9,908 nt of DNA from positions 1 to 9,908 of the forward strand of contig CANBQX010000071.1 of assembly GCA_947371775.1 (NCBI GenBank), given 5' to 3'. The position numbers were made by a program, and so were the translations under genes. This document shows positions 1 through 5,723 of this stretch, one piece after another (within the stretch, counting starts at the first letter, position 1; each line of letters opens with the position of its first letter). Under the pieces are notes generated by a model. The model saw nothing but the letters and a program-made list of their open reading frames with translations. It made no database searches and had not been told where the DNA came from. This DNA is from Comamonadaceae bacterium (GTDB taxonomy: Bacteria; Pseudomonadota; Gammaproteobacteria; Burkholderiales; Burkholderiaceae_C).

Positions 1-660
1 GAGTACCGGCGCATCATCCGCCAGGCGCGCAGCATGCGAGGCCAGCGCCACCCCGACAGCGGCGCGGAGATTCGCATCAAATACAAGGTGCGGCTCAAGG
101 AGCAGGTCATGCCTCCCGAGCTGGCCTGGGCCATCAGCTTCATGGTGCATGGCTTTATCCGACCCAGCGACCTCAAGACCCTCAAACACCGGCATGTGGA
201 GGTGGTGCGCGGCGACCACACGTATTTGCGCCTGACCCTGCCAGAGACCAAAAGCCACGGCAAACCCATCGTCACCCTCTATTCAGCCGTGCGAATTTAC
301 GAGCAAATCGTTCAGACCAACGCTTTGCTGGGGCGGGCGGGGCCTGATGACTATCTGTTTATGCCGCATCTGCGTGACCGGCATTACATGCTGGCCGTGC
401 TGAGTTTTCACCTGAATTGGGTGCTGGGCGTGACCCAGCTCAAGCAGGGCGCCCACGGCCAGCCGCGCAGCATGTACAGCTTTCGGCATTCGGCCATCAC
501 TTTTCGCCTGCTGTATGGCCAGGGTATTGACCTGCTCACTCTGGCGCGCAATGCCCGTACCAGCGTGGATGTGATCAATACTTACTACGCCAGCACTGTG
601 ACGGGGGAGCAAAACATCGGGCTGCTGCAAAGCCGCCGCACCCGCAAGGCCGCAGCGTGA
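1..660 (+). CDS. Tyrosine recombinase / phage-type integrase, C-terminal catalytic part (5' end outside window)
   Basis: The frame is open from the first base, so the N-terminal DNA-binding part lies outside the window; 219 codons are visible. Tyrosine recombinases cut and rejoin DNA at specific sites through a tyrosine nucleophile. Counting from the first visible codon, I see the first catalytic arginine in GFIRPSDLKTL (R54), the beta-hairpin lysine in LPETKSHGK (K84), box II as YSFRHSAIT (Y159, R162, H163) and the C-terminal NARTSVDVINTYY with the likely nucleophile Y196 (Y195 is the alternative). Y159 replaces the more usual His/Lys, and N184 replaces the usual His/Trp. Related integrases with a TSVxxI-type C-terminus are known, so these changes need not mean inactivity. 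The gene ends 12 bases from the end of coq7, in opposite orientation. It may mark the end of an integrated element. The family call is firm; target site and element type are unknown. Confidence 0.88.
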   Translation, partial: EYRRIIRQARSMRGQRHPDSGAEIRIKYKVRLKEQVMPPELAWAISFMVHGFIRPSDLKTLKHRHVEVVRGDHTYLRLTLPETKSHGKPIVTLYSAVRIYEQIVQTNALLGRAGPDDYLFMPHLRDRHYMLAVLSFHLNWVLGVTQLKQGAHGQPRSMYSFRHSAITFRLLYGQGIDLLTLARNARTSVDVINTYYASTVTGEQNIGLLQSRRTRKAAA

Positions 661-672
661 GCGAGGCGGTGG

Positions 673-1302
673 TTAAACCCGTTGGGCGACTGTCGTCATC
701 ACCTTGGCAGCGGCACGCATCAGCGTCTGCACCGGTGGCGGCAGCGGCGTCGCACCGGCGGCGCGGGCTGCATCGGCATGGCGCAATTCGTCGTCGCGCA
801 TCTGCGCCACGATGGCACGCGAGGCGTGATCACCTTCTGGCAGCGCCTGTAAGTGACTGTCCAAGTGGGCGCCCACCTGGGTTTCGGTTTCCACCACAAA
901 GCCCAGGCTTACTGCATCGCCCATGCGCCCGGCCAAGAGGCCCAGCCCGAAAGCACCGGCGTACCACAGCGGATTGAGCAGCGAGGGGCGTGAGCCCAGG
1001 TCTTGCAAGCGCTGCGCCGTCCAGGCCAGGTGGTCGGTCTCTTCTATACAGGCAGCGGTGTAGTGAGCGCGCAGCCCTGGGTTGTGGGTGGCAAGCGCCT
1101 GCGCGGTGTACAGCGCCTGGGCGCAGACCTCGCCCACGTGGTTGACCCGCATCAGACCGGCGGAGTGCTGCTTTTCCTGTTCGCTGAGCGCCGTGGCGGC
1201 CTCGGGGAGTGTGGGGCAGGGCTGCGACGCGCGCGGCGTTGCGAACAAGGTGCGCAGCGCCGTATCGGCGGCAGCCATCAGACGGTCAGTAGGGTTTTGC
1301 AT
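673..1302 (-). CDS. coq7: 2-polyprenyl-3-methyl-6-methoxy-1,4-benzoquinone monooxygenase (Coq7 family)
   Basis: Coq7 is a membrane-associated di-iron hydroxylase that adds the last hydroxyl group in ubiquinone synthesis. The ferritin-like iron ligands are visible (numbered from the ATG at 1302): E58 in NHVGEVCAQ, E88 and H91 in EETDHLAW, E140 in VVETETQVG, and E172 and H175 in DDELRHAD. From this ATG the protein is 209 aa, normal for bacterial Coq7, and begins MQNPTDRLMAAADTALRTL, which resembles the usual start of the family. An in-frame TTG at 1350 would add 16 residues. It has a better-placed AAAGGA about 8 bases upstream, so the longer form (673-1350) cannot be excluded. The gene stands alone on the minus strand, convergent with the integrase and divergent from the porin. 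Function is confident; the start is not. Confidence 0.95.
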   Translation of the reverse strand: MQNPTDRLMAAADTALRTLFATPRASQPCPTLPEAATALSEQEKQHSAGLMRVNHVGEVCAQALYTAQALATHNPGLRAHYTAACIEETDHLAWTAQRLQDLGSRPSLLNPLWYAGAFGLGLLAGRMGDAVSLGFVVETETQVGAHLDSHLQALPEGDHASRAIVAQMRDDELRHADAARAAGATPLPPPVQTLMRAAAKVMTTVAQRV

Positions 1303-1401
1303 GGTGTGAGCATAGCCTTGCAGGCGGTAAAAAGGTTTGATGGAGGGCAATACGGCAGTCCTTTGAAGCCGGCGACGCAGTGCCTGCCCACGCTTTACAG
1401 C

Positions 1402-1438
1402 CCCGGTTTAGCCCGGTTTGTTGTGTGGGTGCAACAAA
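1402..1438. repeat. Direct plus inverted repeat cluster in the coq7-porin spacer
   Basis: CCCGGTTT occurs twice (1402-1409 and 1412-1419), exactly 10 bases apart. The second copy runs into an inverted repeat, TTTGTTG (1417-1423) and CAACAAA (1432-1438), with an 8-base centre. Copies one helical turn apart next to a dyad are typical of a regulator-binding site. It lies about 150-190 bases upstream of the porin start and 50-100 bases upstream of either coq7 start. There is no T-tract in the right place for a terminator. The rest of the 1303-1587 spacer is AT-richer near the porin, but I could not pick a convincing -35/-10 pair. The regulatory role is inference. Confidence 0.4.
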
Positions 1439-1575
1439 AATTGGGCTCCAGCGCGGTAATTTCGGGGTTTTCTTTGCCAAAGGCCTAATGCTCTGGTGGA
1501 ATACATACAGCTTCTGGAACAGGAGTCGATGTATGAGATCAATTTTATGAACTCACCATCCTTTGATTAACCTTT

Positions 1576-1580
1576 GGAGA
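1576..1580 (+). promoter_or_regulatory. Ribosome binding site of the porin gene
   Basis: GGAGA lies 7 bases before the ATG at 1588, within an A/T-rich leader. It is the clearest Shine-Dalgarno sequence in the window. It fixes the porin start and fits strong translation. Confidence 0.75.
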
Positions 1581-1587
1581 ATTTTTA

Positions 1588-2505
1588 ATGAAAAAGACCC
1601 TGATTGCATTGGCTGCTGTGGCATCCTTTGGTGCATCTTACGCACAAGTCGCTATCACTGGCGGCGTTGACTTCACCTACGGCAAAACCACAGACGGCGC
1701 TAAAGGCTTGGCTAACACCGACGCGTACATCGACGTGGGCGTGACCGAAGATCTGGGCGGCGGCTTGAAGTCCACCATTTCGATGGAATTCAACTCCGAC
1801 GGCGCTTGGGGTGCAAACAACTACTCCGGCGACAAGAGCATTGTTCTGAGCGGCGCCAACGGCATGTTTGGCCTGTTCAACACCCGCAGCGGCGGCATCT
1901 TGAACAACATCATGTTTGCTCCTGAAGTGAGCTCCACCGACCACTGGACTGCTGCCGTGAACGGCGGCGTGATGGCCCGCGGTGGTGTGGACGCTTTGGT
2001 GTACATGGCTCCCGCAATGGGCCCTGTGACCCTGGGTTACAAGTACGTTGAAGGCGGCGACGGCTACGGCTCTCCCACCAGCGTGACCCACGTGTTGTAC
2101 GGCAAGTACGCTCAAGGTCCTCTGACCGTGGTTGGCGAATACAACATCCGTAACTCCGAATACCTGACCGGTGACGCACGTGGCCAACGCCTCGACGCAA
2201 CCGTGACTTACGACGCTGGCGTTGCCAAAGTCGCTGTGGGTATCGAAACTGCTGGCCTGAACACCCTGAACAATACAACGGCTGGTGCCGCTGCGACTGC
2301 AACTCTGTTGAGCGCATTGGTTCCCGTGGGTAACAACTCCGTTGGCGTGAACTGGGGCAAGCGTGATGCAGCTTCCTTCACCGAGTTCGCTGGTCAGTAC
2401 AACCTGTCCAAGCTGACTTATGTTGCAGCAAGCGTTGGCACCTTCGTGAGCCAAGCTGGCGTGAGCACCGACACCTTCGGCGTTCGCCTCGGCAAAAACT
2501 TCTAA
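1588..2505 (+). CDS. Outer-membrane porin, OmpC-like gram-negative type
   Basis: This encodes a trimeric-type beta-barrel channel for small hydrophilic solutes. The protein is 305 aa. It has a classical signal peptide (MKKTLIALAAVASFGASYA, likely cut after A19) followed by QVAITGGVDFTYG, a typical first strand of Burkholderiales porins. Alternating polar/hydrophobic strands separated by Gly/Asn/Asp-rich turns run to the end, and the last residue is Phe, the usual C-terminal signal for the BAM machinery. It is somewhat shorter than many porins of this family, which are often about 330-380 aa, suggesting shorter loops. Codon use differs from the neighbours (GCT, GTT, AAC, AAG and GGC favoured, fewer GC-ending rare codons), as expected for an abundant protein. 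It stands as a single gene with its own SD and a strong terminator. Ion selectivity cannot be read from the sequence. Confidence 0.93.
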   Translation: MKKTLIALAAVASFGASYAQVAITGGVDFTYGKTTDGAKGLANTDAYIDVGVTEDLGGGLKSTISMEFNSDGAWGANNYSGDKSIVLSGANGMFGLFNTRSGGILNNIMFAPEVSSTDHWTAAVNGGVMARGGVDALVYMAPAMGPVTLGYKYVEGGDGYGSPTSVTHVLYGKYAQGPLTVVGEYNIRNSEYLTGDARGQRLDATVTYDAGVAKVAVGIETAGLNTLNNTTAGAAATATLLSALVPVGNNSVGVNWGKRDAASFTEFAGQYNLSKLTYVAASVGTFVSQAGVSTDTFGVRLGKNF

Positions 2506-2547
2506 TTCCCGCGCTGGCCTTGTGCCAGTGTGAGAACTAAAAAGTTC

Positions 2548-2583
2548 AAAAGCCCCCAGGTAGCAATACCTGGGGGCTTTTTT
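2548..2583. terminator. Strong intrinsic terminator, probably bidirectional (porin / fur)
   Basis: A perfect 14-bp stem (2549-2562 with 2567-2580) encloses a GCAA loop. A fifteenth A-T pair, 2548 with 2581, is possible. The GC-rich core is followed by six T residues (2578-2583) on the plus strand, so it should stop porin transcription 43 bases after the stop codon. On the minus strand the stem is followed by TTTT, GAAC and another T-run, so it can also end fur transcription, whose stop codon is at 2605. Confidence 0.93.
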
Positions 2584-2604
2584 GTGCCCGAAAAAAGTCT
2601 CCTG

Positions 2605-3042
2605 CTAGTCGCGCGGTCGCGTCCGGTTGGGGCAGTGCGCTTTGTTGCAGGTGGCGTACAAGCTCAGGGCATGGTCGGTGATGGTGAAGCCTTTGAGTTT
2701 GGCCACGGCTTGCTGGCGCTGCTCGATCTCGGGGTCAAAGAACTCTTCCACCTGTCCGCAGTCCAGGCAGACGATGTGGTCGTGGTGCTGGCCCTGGTTG
2801 AGTTCGTAGACCGACTTGCCGCCCTCAAACTGGCTTCGGGTCAGGATGCTGGCCTGCTCAAACTGCGTCAGCACCCGGTAGACGGTGGCCAATCCCACGT
2901 CAGAGCGCTCTTGCAGCAAAAGGCGGTAGACGTCCTCCGCCGACATGTGGCGCTGGCCGCTGCGCTGGAACACTTCGAGGATTTTCAGGCGGGGGATAGT
3001 GGCCTTGAGCCCGGTGCTTTTGAGTTCGTCGATGTTGGTCAT
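2605..3042 (-). CDS. fur: Ferric uptake regulator Fur
   Basis: Fur is a dimeric metal-sensing repressor that binds Fe(II) and shuts off iron uptake genes. The 145-aa length is typical. The N-terminal winged helix includes SAEDVYRLL and the recognition region VGLATVYRVLTQFE (about residues 49-62). The metal-binding core has H32, E80 and H86-H87-D88-H89. Structural zinc cysteines are C92 and C95 (CLDCG) and C132 and C137, at the same positions as in E. coli Fur. H124 in TDHALSLY also fits a metal site. The ATG at 3042 gives the normal family N-terminus; no strong Shine-Dalgarno precedes it. It is divergent from bamE, an arrangement known for fur and omlA in other proteobacteria. I saw no clear Fur box in its upstream spacer, so autoregulation is not supported here. 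Confidence 0.97.
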   Translation of the reverse strand: MTNIDELKSTGLKATIPRLKILEVFQRSGQRHMSAEDVYRLLLQERSDVGLATVYRVLTQFEQASILTRSQFEGGKSVYELNQGQHHDHIVCLDCGQVEEFFDPEIEQRQQAVAKLKGFTITDHALSLYATCNKAHCPNRTRPRD

Positions 3043-3106
3043 GGCGTGATCGTCAAAGGGGGTGCAGGGCTACAATGCCGCGATCTTACTGCCCCAATTT
3101 CCGCCT
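3043..3106. promoter_or_regulatory. Divergent fur / bamE promoter region
   Basis: These 64 bases are all that separates the two start codons. On the plus strand TACAAT (3071-3076) is a good -10 hexamer for bamE, predicting transcription from about 3083 and a leader of roughly 24 bases. No good -35 lies 17 bases upstream. On the minus strand TTGGGG and TTGTAG, 16 bases apart, could form a weak fur promoter that overlaps the bamE -10. The minus-strand assignment is tentative. Confidence 0.5.
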
Positions 3107-3661
3107 ATGACTTTCCACTTTTCTGTTCGCCGCTGCATGGCTGCCTTGGGCCTGGCGGCCTCTGCCATGGCGCTGGTGGCCTGCAGCAGCATGGACCGCG
3201 TCAGCCGCGCCGTGCCCGAGGTGGTGACCCCCTTTCGCATGGACATTGTCCAGGGCAATGTGGTCACCCGGGAACAGCTGGCTGCACTGCAAGTGGGCAT
3301 GCCGCGCGCGCAGGTGCAGTTCATATTGGGCACGCCCTTGTTGATCAGCCCTTTTCATGCCCAGCGCTGGGACTACACCTTTACCTTGCAAAGCCAAGGT
3401 TTTCCCGCGCAAGACCGCCATGTCACGGTGTATTTCAAAGACGAGCGCTTAGAGCGCATCGAGGCCGATCCGCTGCCCAGCGAAGCCGATTTTGTAGGCA
3501 GCTTGCGCAAGCACCACGAAGTACCTGCATCCAAACCGCTGCAAGCCAGCGAGGCGGACTTGGCCAAATACCCACCACCGGCCGCCAAAGCTGCGGCTCC
3601 CGCCGCACCATTGCCGGGCGTGAACAGTTACCCGCCGCTCGAGCCCGCAGCGGCCCCCTAA
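3107..3661 (+). CDS. bamE: Outer membrane protein assembly factor BamE (SmpA/OmlA lipoprotein)
   Basis: BamE is a lipoprotein of the BAM complex that folds beta-barrel proteins, such as the porin upstream, into the outer membrane. From the ATG at 3107 the protein is 184 aa. A lipoprotein signal ends in LVAC with lipid-carrying C26; +2 is Ser, which fits outer-membrane sorting. The SmpA/OmlA domain spans about residues 40-122, with MDIVQGN (45-51), GMPRAQV (64-70), LGTP (74-77) and RWDYTF (87-92). After it comes a Pro/Ala-rich tail (about 140-184) that the 113-aa E. coli protein lacks. A GTG at 3062 is in frame, but it would lengthen the signal peptide unnaturally and lies before the predicted -10, so it was not chosen. 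An internal ATG at 3137 is also possible. No clear Shine-Dalgarno precedes 3107. It is the first gene of the plus-strand run leading into dapB. Confidence 0.92.
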   Translation: MTFHFSVRRCMAALGLAASAMALVACSSMDRVSRAVPEVVTPFRMDIVQGNVVTREQLAALQVGMPRAQVQFILGTPLLISPFHAQRWDYTFTLQSQGFPAQDRHVTVYFKDERLERIEADPLPSEADFVGSLRKHHEVPASKPLQASEADLAKYPPPAAKAAAPAAPLPGVNSYPPLEPAAAP

Positions 3662-3676
3662 CCAGCACCTGAACAC

Positions 3677-3680
3677 GGAG
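3677..3680 (+). promoter_or_regulatory. Ribosome binding site that decides the dapB start
   Basis: GGAG lies 8 bases before the ATG at 3689. The alternative GTG start at 3680 would share its first base with this motif. The spacing therefore favours the ATG. Confidence 0.6.
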
Positions 3681-3688
3681 TGCAACGG

Positions 3689-4516
3689 ATGGTTCACACA
3701 TCGAACACAAGAGACGCCATTGCCGTGGCGATTGCCGGCGCCAGCGGGCGCATGGGCCACATGCTGATCGAGGCGGTGCGCGCAGACAGCGACTTTGCGC
3801 TGGCCGGTGCATTGGACGTCGCCAGCAGCCCGGCCATCGGCCAGGACGCAGGGGCCTATGCAGGCCAAACCACGGGCGTGCACATCACGGCCGATTTGCA
3901 AGAGGGCTTGGCCGCTAGCAAGGTGCTGATCGACTTCACCCGGCCCGAGGGCACCATGGCCCACTTGCAGGTTTGCCAGGCTCTGGGCGTGGGCATGGTG
4001 ATTGGCACCACCGGCTTTACCGAGGCGCAAAAGGCGCAGATTGCCGAGGCGGCGCGGCACATCCCCATCATGATGGCGCCCAATATGAGCGTGGGCGTGA
4101 ACGTGACATTGAAGCTGCTTGAAATGGCCGCCAAGGCTTTGGCCACGGGCTACGACATTGAAATCGTTGAAGCGCACCACCGCCACAAGGTCGACGCACC
4201 GTCGGGCACCGCGCTCAAGATGGGTGAAGTGATTGCCGGTGCGCTGGGGCGTGACCTCAAAGATTGCGCTGTTTATGCCCGCGAAGGCGTGACCGGCGAG
4301 CGCGACCCGTCGAGCATCGGTTTTGCCACGATCCGGGGTGGCGACATTGTGGGCGACCACACGGTGCTGTTTGCCGGCACCGGCGAGCGCATTGAGATCA
4401 GCCACAAGTCGTCGAGCCGCGCTACCTATGCCCAAGGCAGCCTGCGCGCTGTGCGGTTTTTGGCGACACGCACGAGCGGCTTGTATGACATGTTTGATGT
4501 GCTGGGCCTGAAATGA
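3689..4516 (+). CDS. dapB: 4-hydroxy-tetrahydrodipicolinate reductase
   Basis: DapB is the cytoplasmic NAD(P)H-dependent reductase of the diaminopimelate/lysine pathway, which feeds peptidoglycan synthesis. From the ATG at 3689 it is 275 aa, the usual length. The Rossmann dinucleotide loop is AIAGASGRMG (about residues 14-23). GTTGF (106-110) and APNMSVGVN (130-138) are conserved active-site loops. EAHHRHKVDAPSGTA (161-175) is the substrate-binding signature, with H163 and K167 matching the catalytic H159 and K163 of E. coli. IRGGDIVGDHTV (216-227) is the conserved C-terminal segment. It follows bamE by 27 bases and its TGA overlaps the exbB ATG as ATGA, so translation of the two is probably coupled. 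Confidence 0.97.
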   Translation: MVHTSNTRDAIAVAIAGASGRMGHMLIEAVRADSDFALAGALDVASSPAIGQDAGAYAGQTTGVHITADLQEGLAASKVLIDFTRPEGTMAHLQVCQALGVGMVIGTTGFTEAQKAQIAEAARHIPIMMAPNMSVGVNVTLKLLEMAAKALATGYDIEIVEAHHRHKVDAPSGTALKMGEVIAGALGRDLKDCAVYAREGVTGERDPSSIGFATIRGGDIVGDHTVLFAGTGERIEISHKSSSRATYAQGSLRAVRFLATRTSGLYDMFDVLGLK

Positions 4517-5223
4517 ACGCGGTGCAGGGCCTGATGGCGCTGTTCCAAGGCGACATCGTGCACCAGGCGGTGGCCTTGCTGTTATTGGCCATGTCGGTGG
4601 GCAGCTGGGTGGTGATTGTGTGGAAAACCTGGCTGCTGCGCCGGGCCGCGCAGGACGTGGCGCGCAGCACCACCGCTTTTTGGCAGGCCCGTGATGCTGA
4701 CGCGGCCCTCGTGGCCCTGAAGGCTTTTGACCGCAGTGCCATGGTCTTGCCGCTGGTGCAGGCGGCGCACACCCAACTCGAAATCGCAAGCGCCGGCCGC
4801 TGCCTGGGCGCGGCAGGTGACGCCGCAGCCCAGCTCACCCGGGTGCTGCGTGACGCTTTGCAGTCGAGCTTGCACAAGCTGCAGTCGGGCCAGGTGCTGT
4901 TGGCCACCGTGGGCTCGGTGGCACCGTTTGTGGGGCTGTTGGGCACGGTGTGGGGCATTTACCACGCGCTGTTGACCATCTCCGGTGCCGGGCAGGTCAG
5001 CATCGACAAGATTGCAGGCCCTGTGGGCGAGTCCTTGATCATGACCGCAGCCGGTCTGGCGGTGGCCATTCCGGCGGTGCTGGGCTACAACTTGCTGGGC
5101 CGTCTCATTGGCCGACTGGAGGCCGAGCTGGACGGTTTTGCCCGCGACCTGCGCGAGGTGATGGCAGCGCAGCACCCGCAAAACAGCACATTGCGCGACG
5201 CTGCGACGCGCACAGGCTACTAA
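4513..5223 (+). CDS. exbB: ExbB/TolQ-type proton channel protein (MotA/TolQ/ExbB family)
   Basis: This inner-membrane subunit of a proton-driven motor works with ExbD to energise outer-membrane transport (with TonB) or envelope integrity (TolQ-like). It is 236 aa with the three expected membrane segments: about residues 18-37, 129-152 (ATVGSVAPFVGLLGTVWGIY) and 173-196 (ESLIMTAAGLAVAIPAVLGY). The cytoplasmic stretch between the first two is polar, as in the family. The third segment's TAAGLAVAIPA is the family signature. ExbB is favoured over TolQ because the next gene is an ExbD and because the short N-terminus fits. No tolA/tolB/pal or tonB is visible. It starts within the dapB stop codon (4-base overlap) with no SD of its own, so it likely relies on coupling. 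Confidence 0.9.
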   Translation: MNAVQGLMALFQGDIVHQAVALLLLAMSVGSWVVIVWKTWLLRRAAQDVARSTTAFWQARDADAALVALKAFDRSAMVLPLVQAAHTQLEIASAGRCLGAAGDAAAQLTRVLRDALQSSLHKLQSGQVLLATVGSVAPFVGLLGTVWGIYHALLTISGAGQVSIDKIAGPVGESLIMTAAGLAVAIPAVLGYNLLGRLIGRLEAELDGFARDLREVMAAQHPQNSTLRDAATRTGY

Positions 5224-5228
5224 AGACC

Positions 5229-5648
5229 ATGGCTTTTGGTCGCATGGATCGCCCGCACGGCAATGCGCCCATGGGCGAGATCAATATGACCCCGCTGATC
5301 GACGTGATGTTGGTGCTGCTGGTGATCTTCATCATTACTGCGCCTCTGCTGGTCAACGCCGTGAAGGTCGATTTGCCCCACGCCAACGCACCCTCGACGG
5401 TGGACACCAGCGCACCGACACTGGCGGTGGCGATTGACAAAGACGGCAACGTGTATGTGCATGACCAGATCGTGGCGGGGGAGGCGCTAGACGGTGCGTT
5501 GGGCCAGGCCGCCGCCACCAATGCCCAAACTGAAGTGCAGCTGCGCGCCGACCGCGCGGTGCCCTATGGCCGCGTGCTGGAATTCATGGCGCAGGCCAAC
5601 CGCGCGGGCCTGAGCCGGGTCGGCTTTGTGTCCCAGGCCAGCGAATAA
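5229..5648 (+). CDS. exbD: ExbD/TolR-type biopolymer transport protein
   Basis: ExbD is the partner of the ExbB channel. It has a short cytoplasmic N-terminus, one membrane helix and a periplasmic domain. The 139-aa length fits. The signature GEINMTPLIDVMLVLLVIF runs from residue 16, with the membrane helix about 23-42. D25 falls in the position of the essential proton-carrying Asp25 of E. coli ExbD. The periplasmic part ends with VQLRADRAVPYGRVLEFM and AGLSRVGFVS, typical of the ExbD fold. The ATG at 5229 is 5 bases after the exbB stop. A second ATG at 5244 is possible but less likely. The open frame extends far upstream inside exbB, but that part is out of frame with a real gene and is not coding. 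Confidence 0.94.
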   Translation: MAFGRMDRPHGNAPMGEINMTPLIDVMLVLLVIFIITAPLLVNAVKVDLPHANAPSTVDTSAPTLAVAIDKDGNVYVHDQIVAGEALDGALGQAAATNAQTEVQLRADRAVPYGRVLEFMAQANRAGLSRVGFVSQASE

Positions 5649-5691
5649 AGCTGCACCCGCTTGCTGGCGCTCAGGCAGCAGGCCCACGGCC

Positions 5692-5697
5692 TAAAAT
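5692..5697 (+). promoter_or_regulatory. Possible -10 element upstream of leuS
   Basis: TAAAAT sits in the 75-base gap between exbD and leuS, ending 26 bases before the leuS ATG. Its setting (GGCCTAAAATGGG) is like that of the bamE -10 (GGGCTACAATGCC). No clear -35 is present 17 bases upstream. The gap contains no T-tracted hairpin, so leuS may also be reached by read-through from exbBD. Confidence 0.35.
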
Positions 5698-5723
5698 GGG
5701 CAGGATTCCCTTCAAGACCCCCC

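Noticed and set aside
1286..1480. A 64-codon minus-strand frame upstream of coq7
   Set aside because: It begins at TTG without a good SD, overlaps the coq7 start in another frame, and resembles no protein family.
1585..2454. A 289-codon open frame on the minus strand opposite the porin
   Set aside because: It mirrors the porin with His/Val/Ala-rich, domainless protein. The porin has a signal peptide, SD and family features.
3062..3106. GTG start giving a 15-residue longer BamE
   Set aside because: It would precede the predicted -10 and push the lipoprotein signal unusually deep into the protein.
2530..3672. A 380-codon open frame on the plus strand through the terminator, fur and bamE
   Set aside because: It starts before a strong terminator, runs antisense to fur and out of frame with bamE, and has no recognisable domain.
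3449..4789. A 446-codon open frame on the minus strand across bamE, dapB and exbB
   Set aside because: It spans three well-supported genes on the other strand and shows no protein features of its own.
4950..5228. Upstream extension of the exbD frame inside exbB
   Set aside because: The extension is out of frame with exbB, has no family similarity, and the ExbD N-terminus fits the ATG at 5229.
5662..5701. Short inverted repeats (TGCTG/CAGCA and GCCCA/TGGGC) in the exbD-leuS gap
   Set aside because: The stems are only 5 bp with 9-10-base loops and no T-tract, so neither a terminator nor an attenuator is supported.
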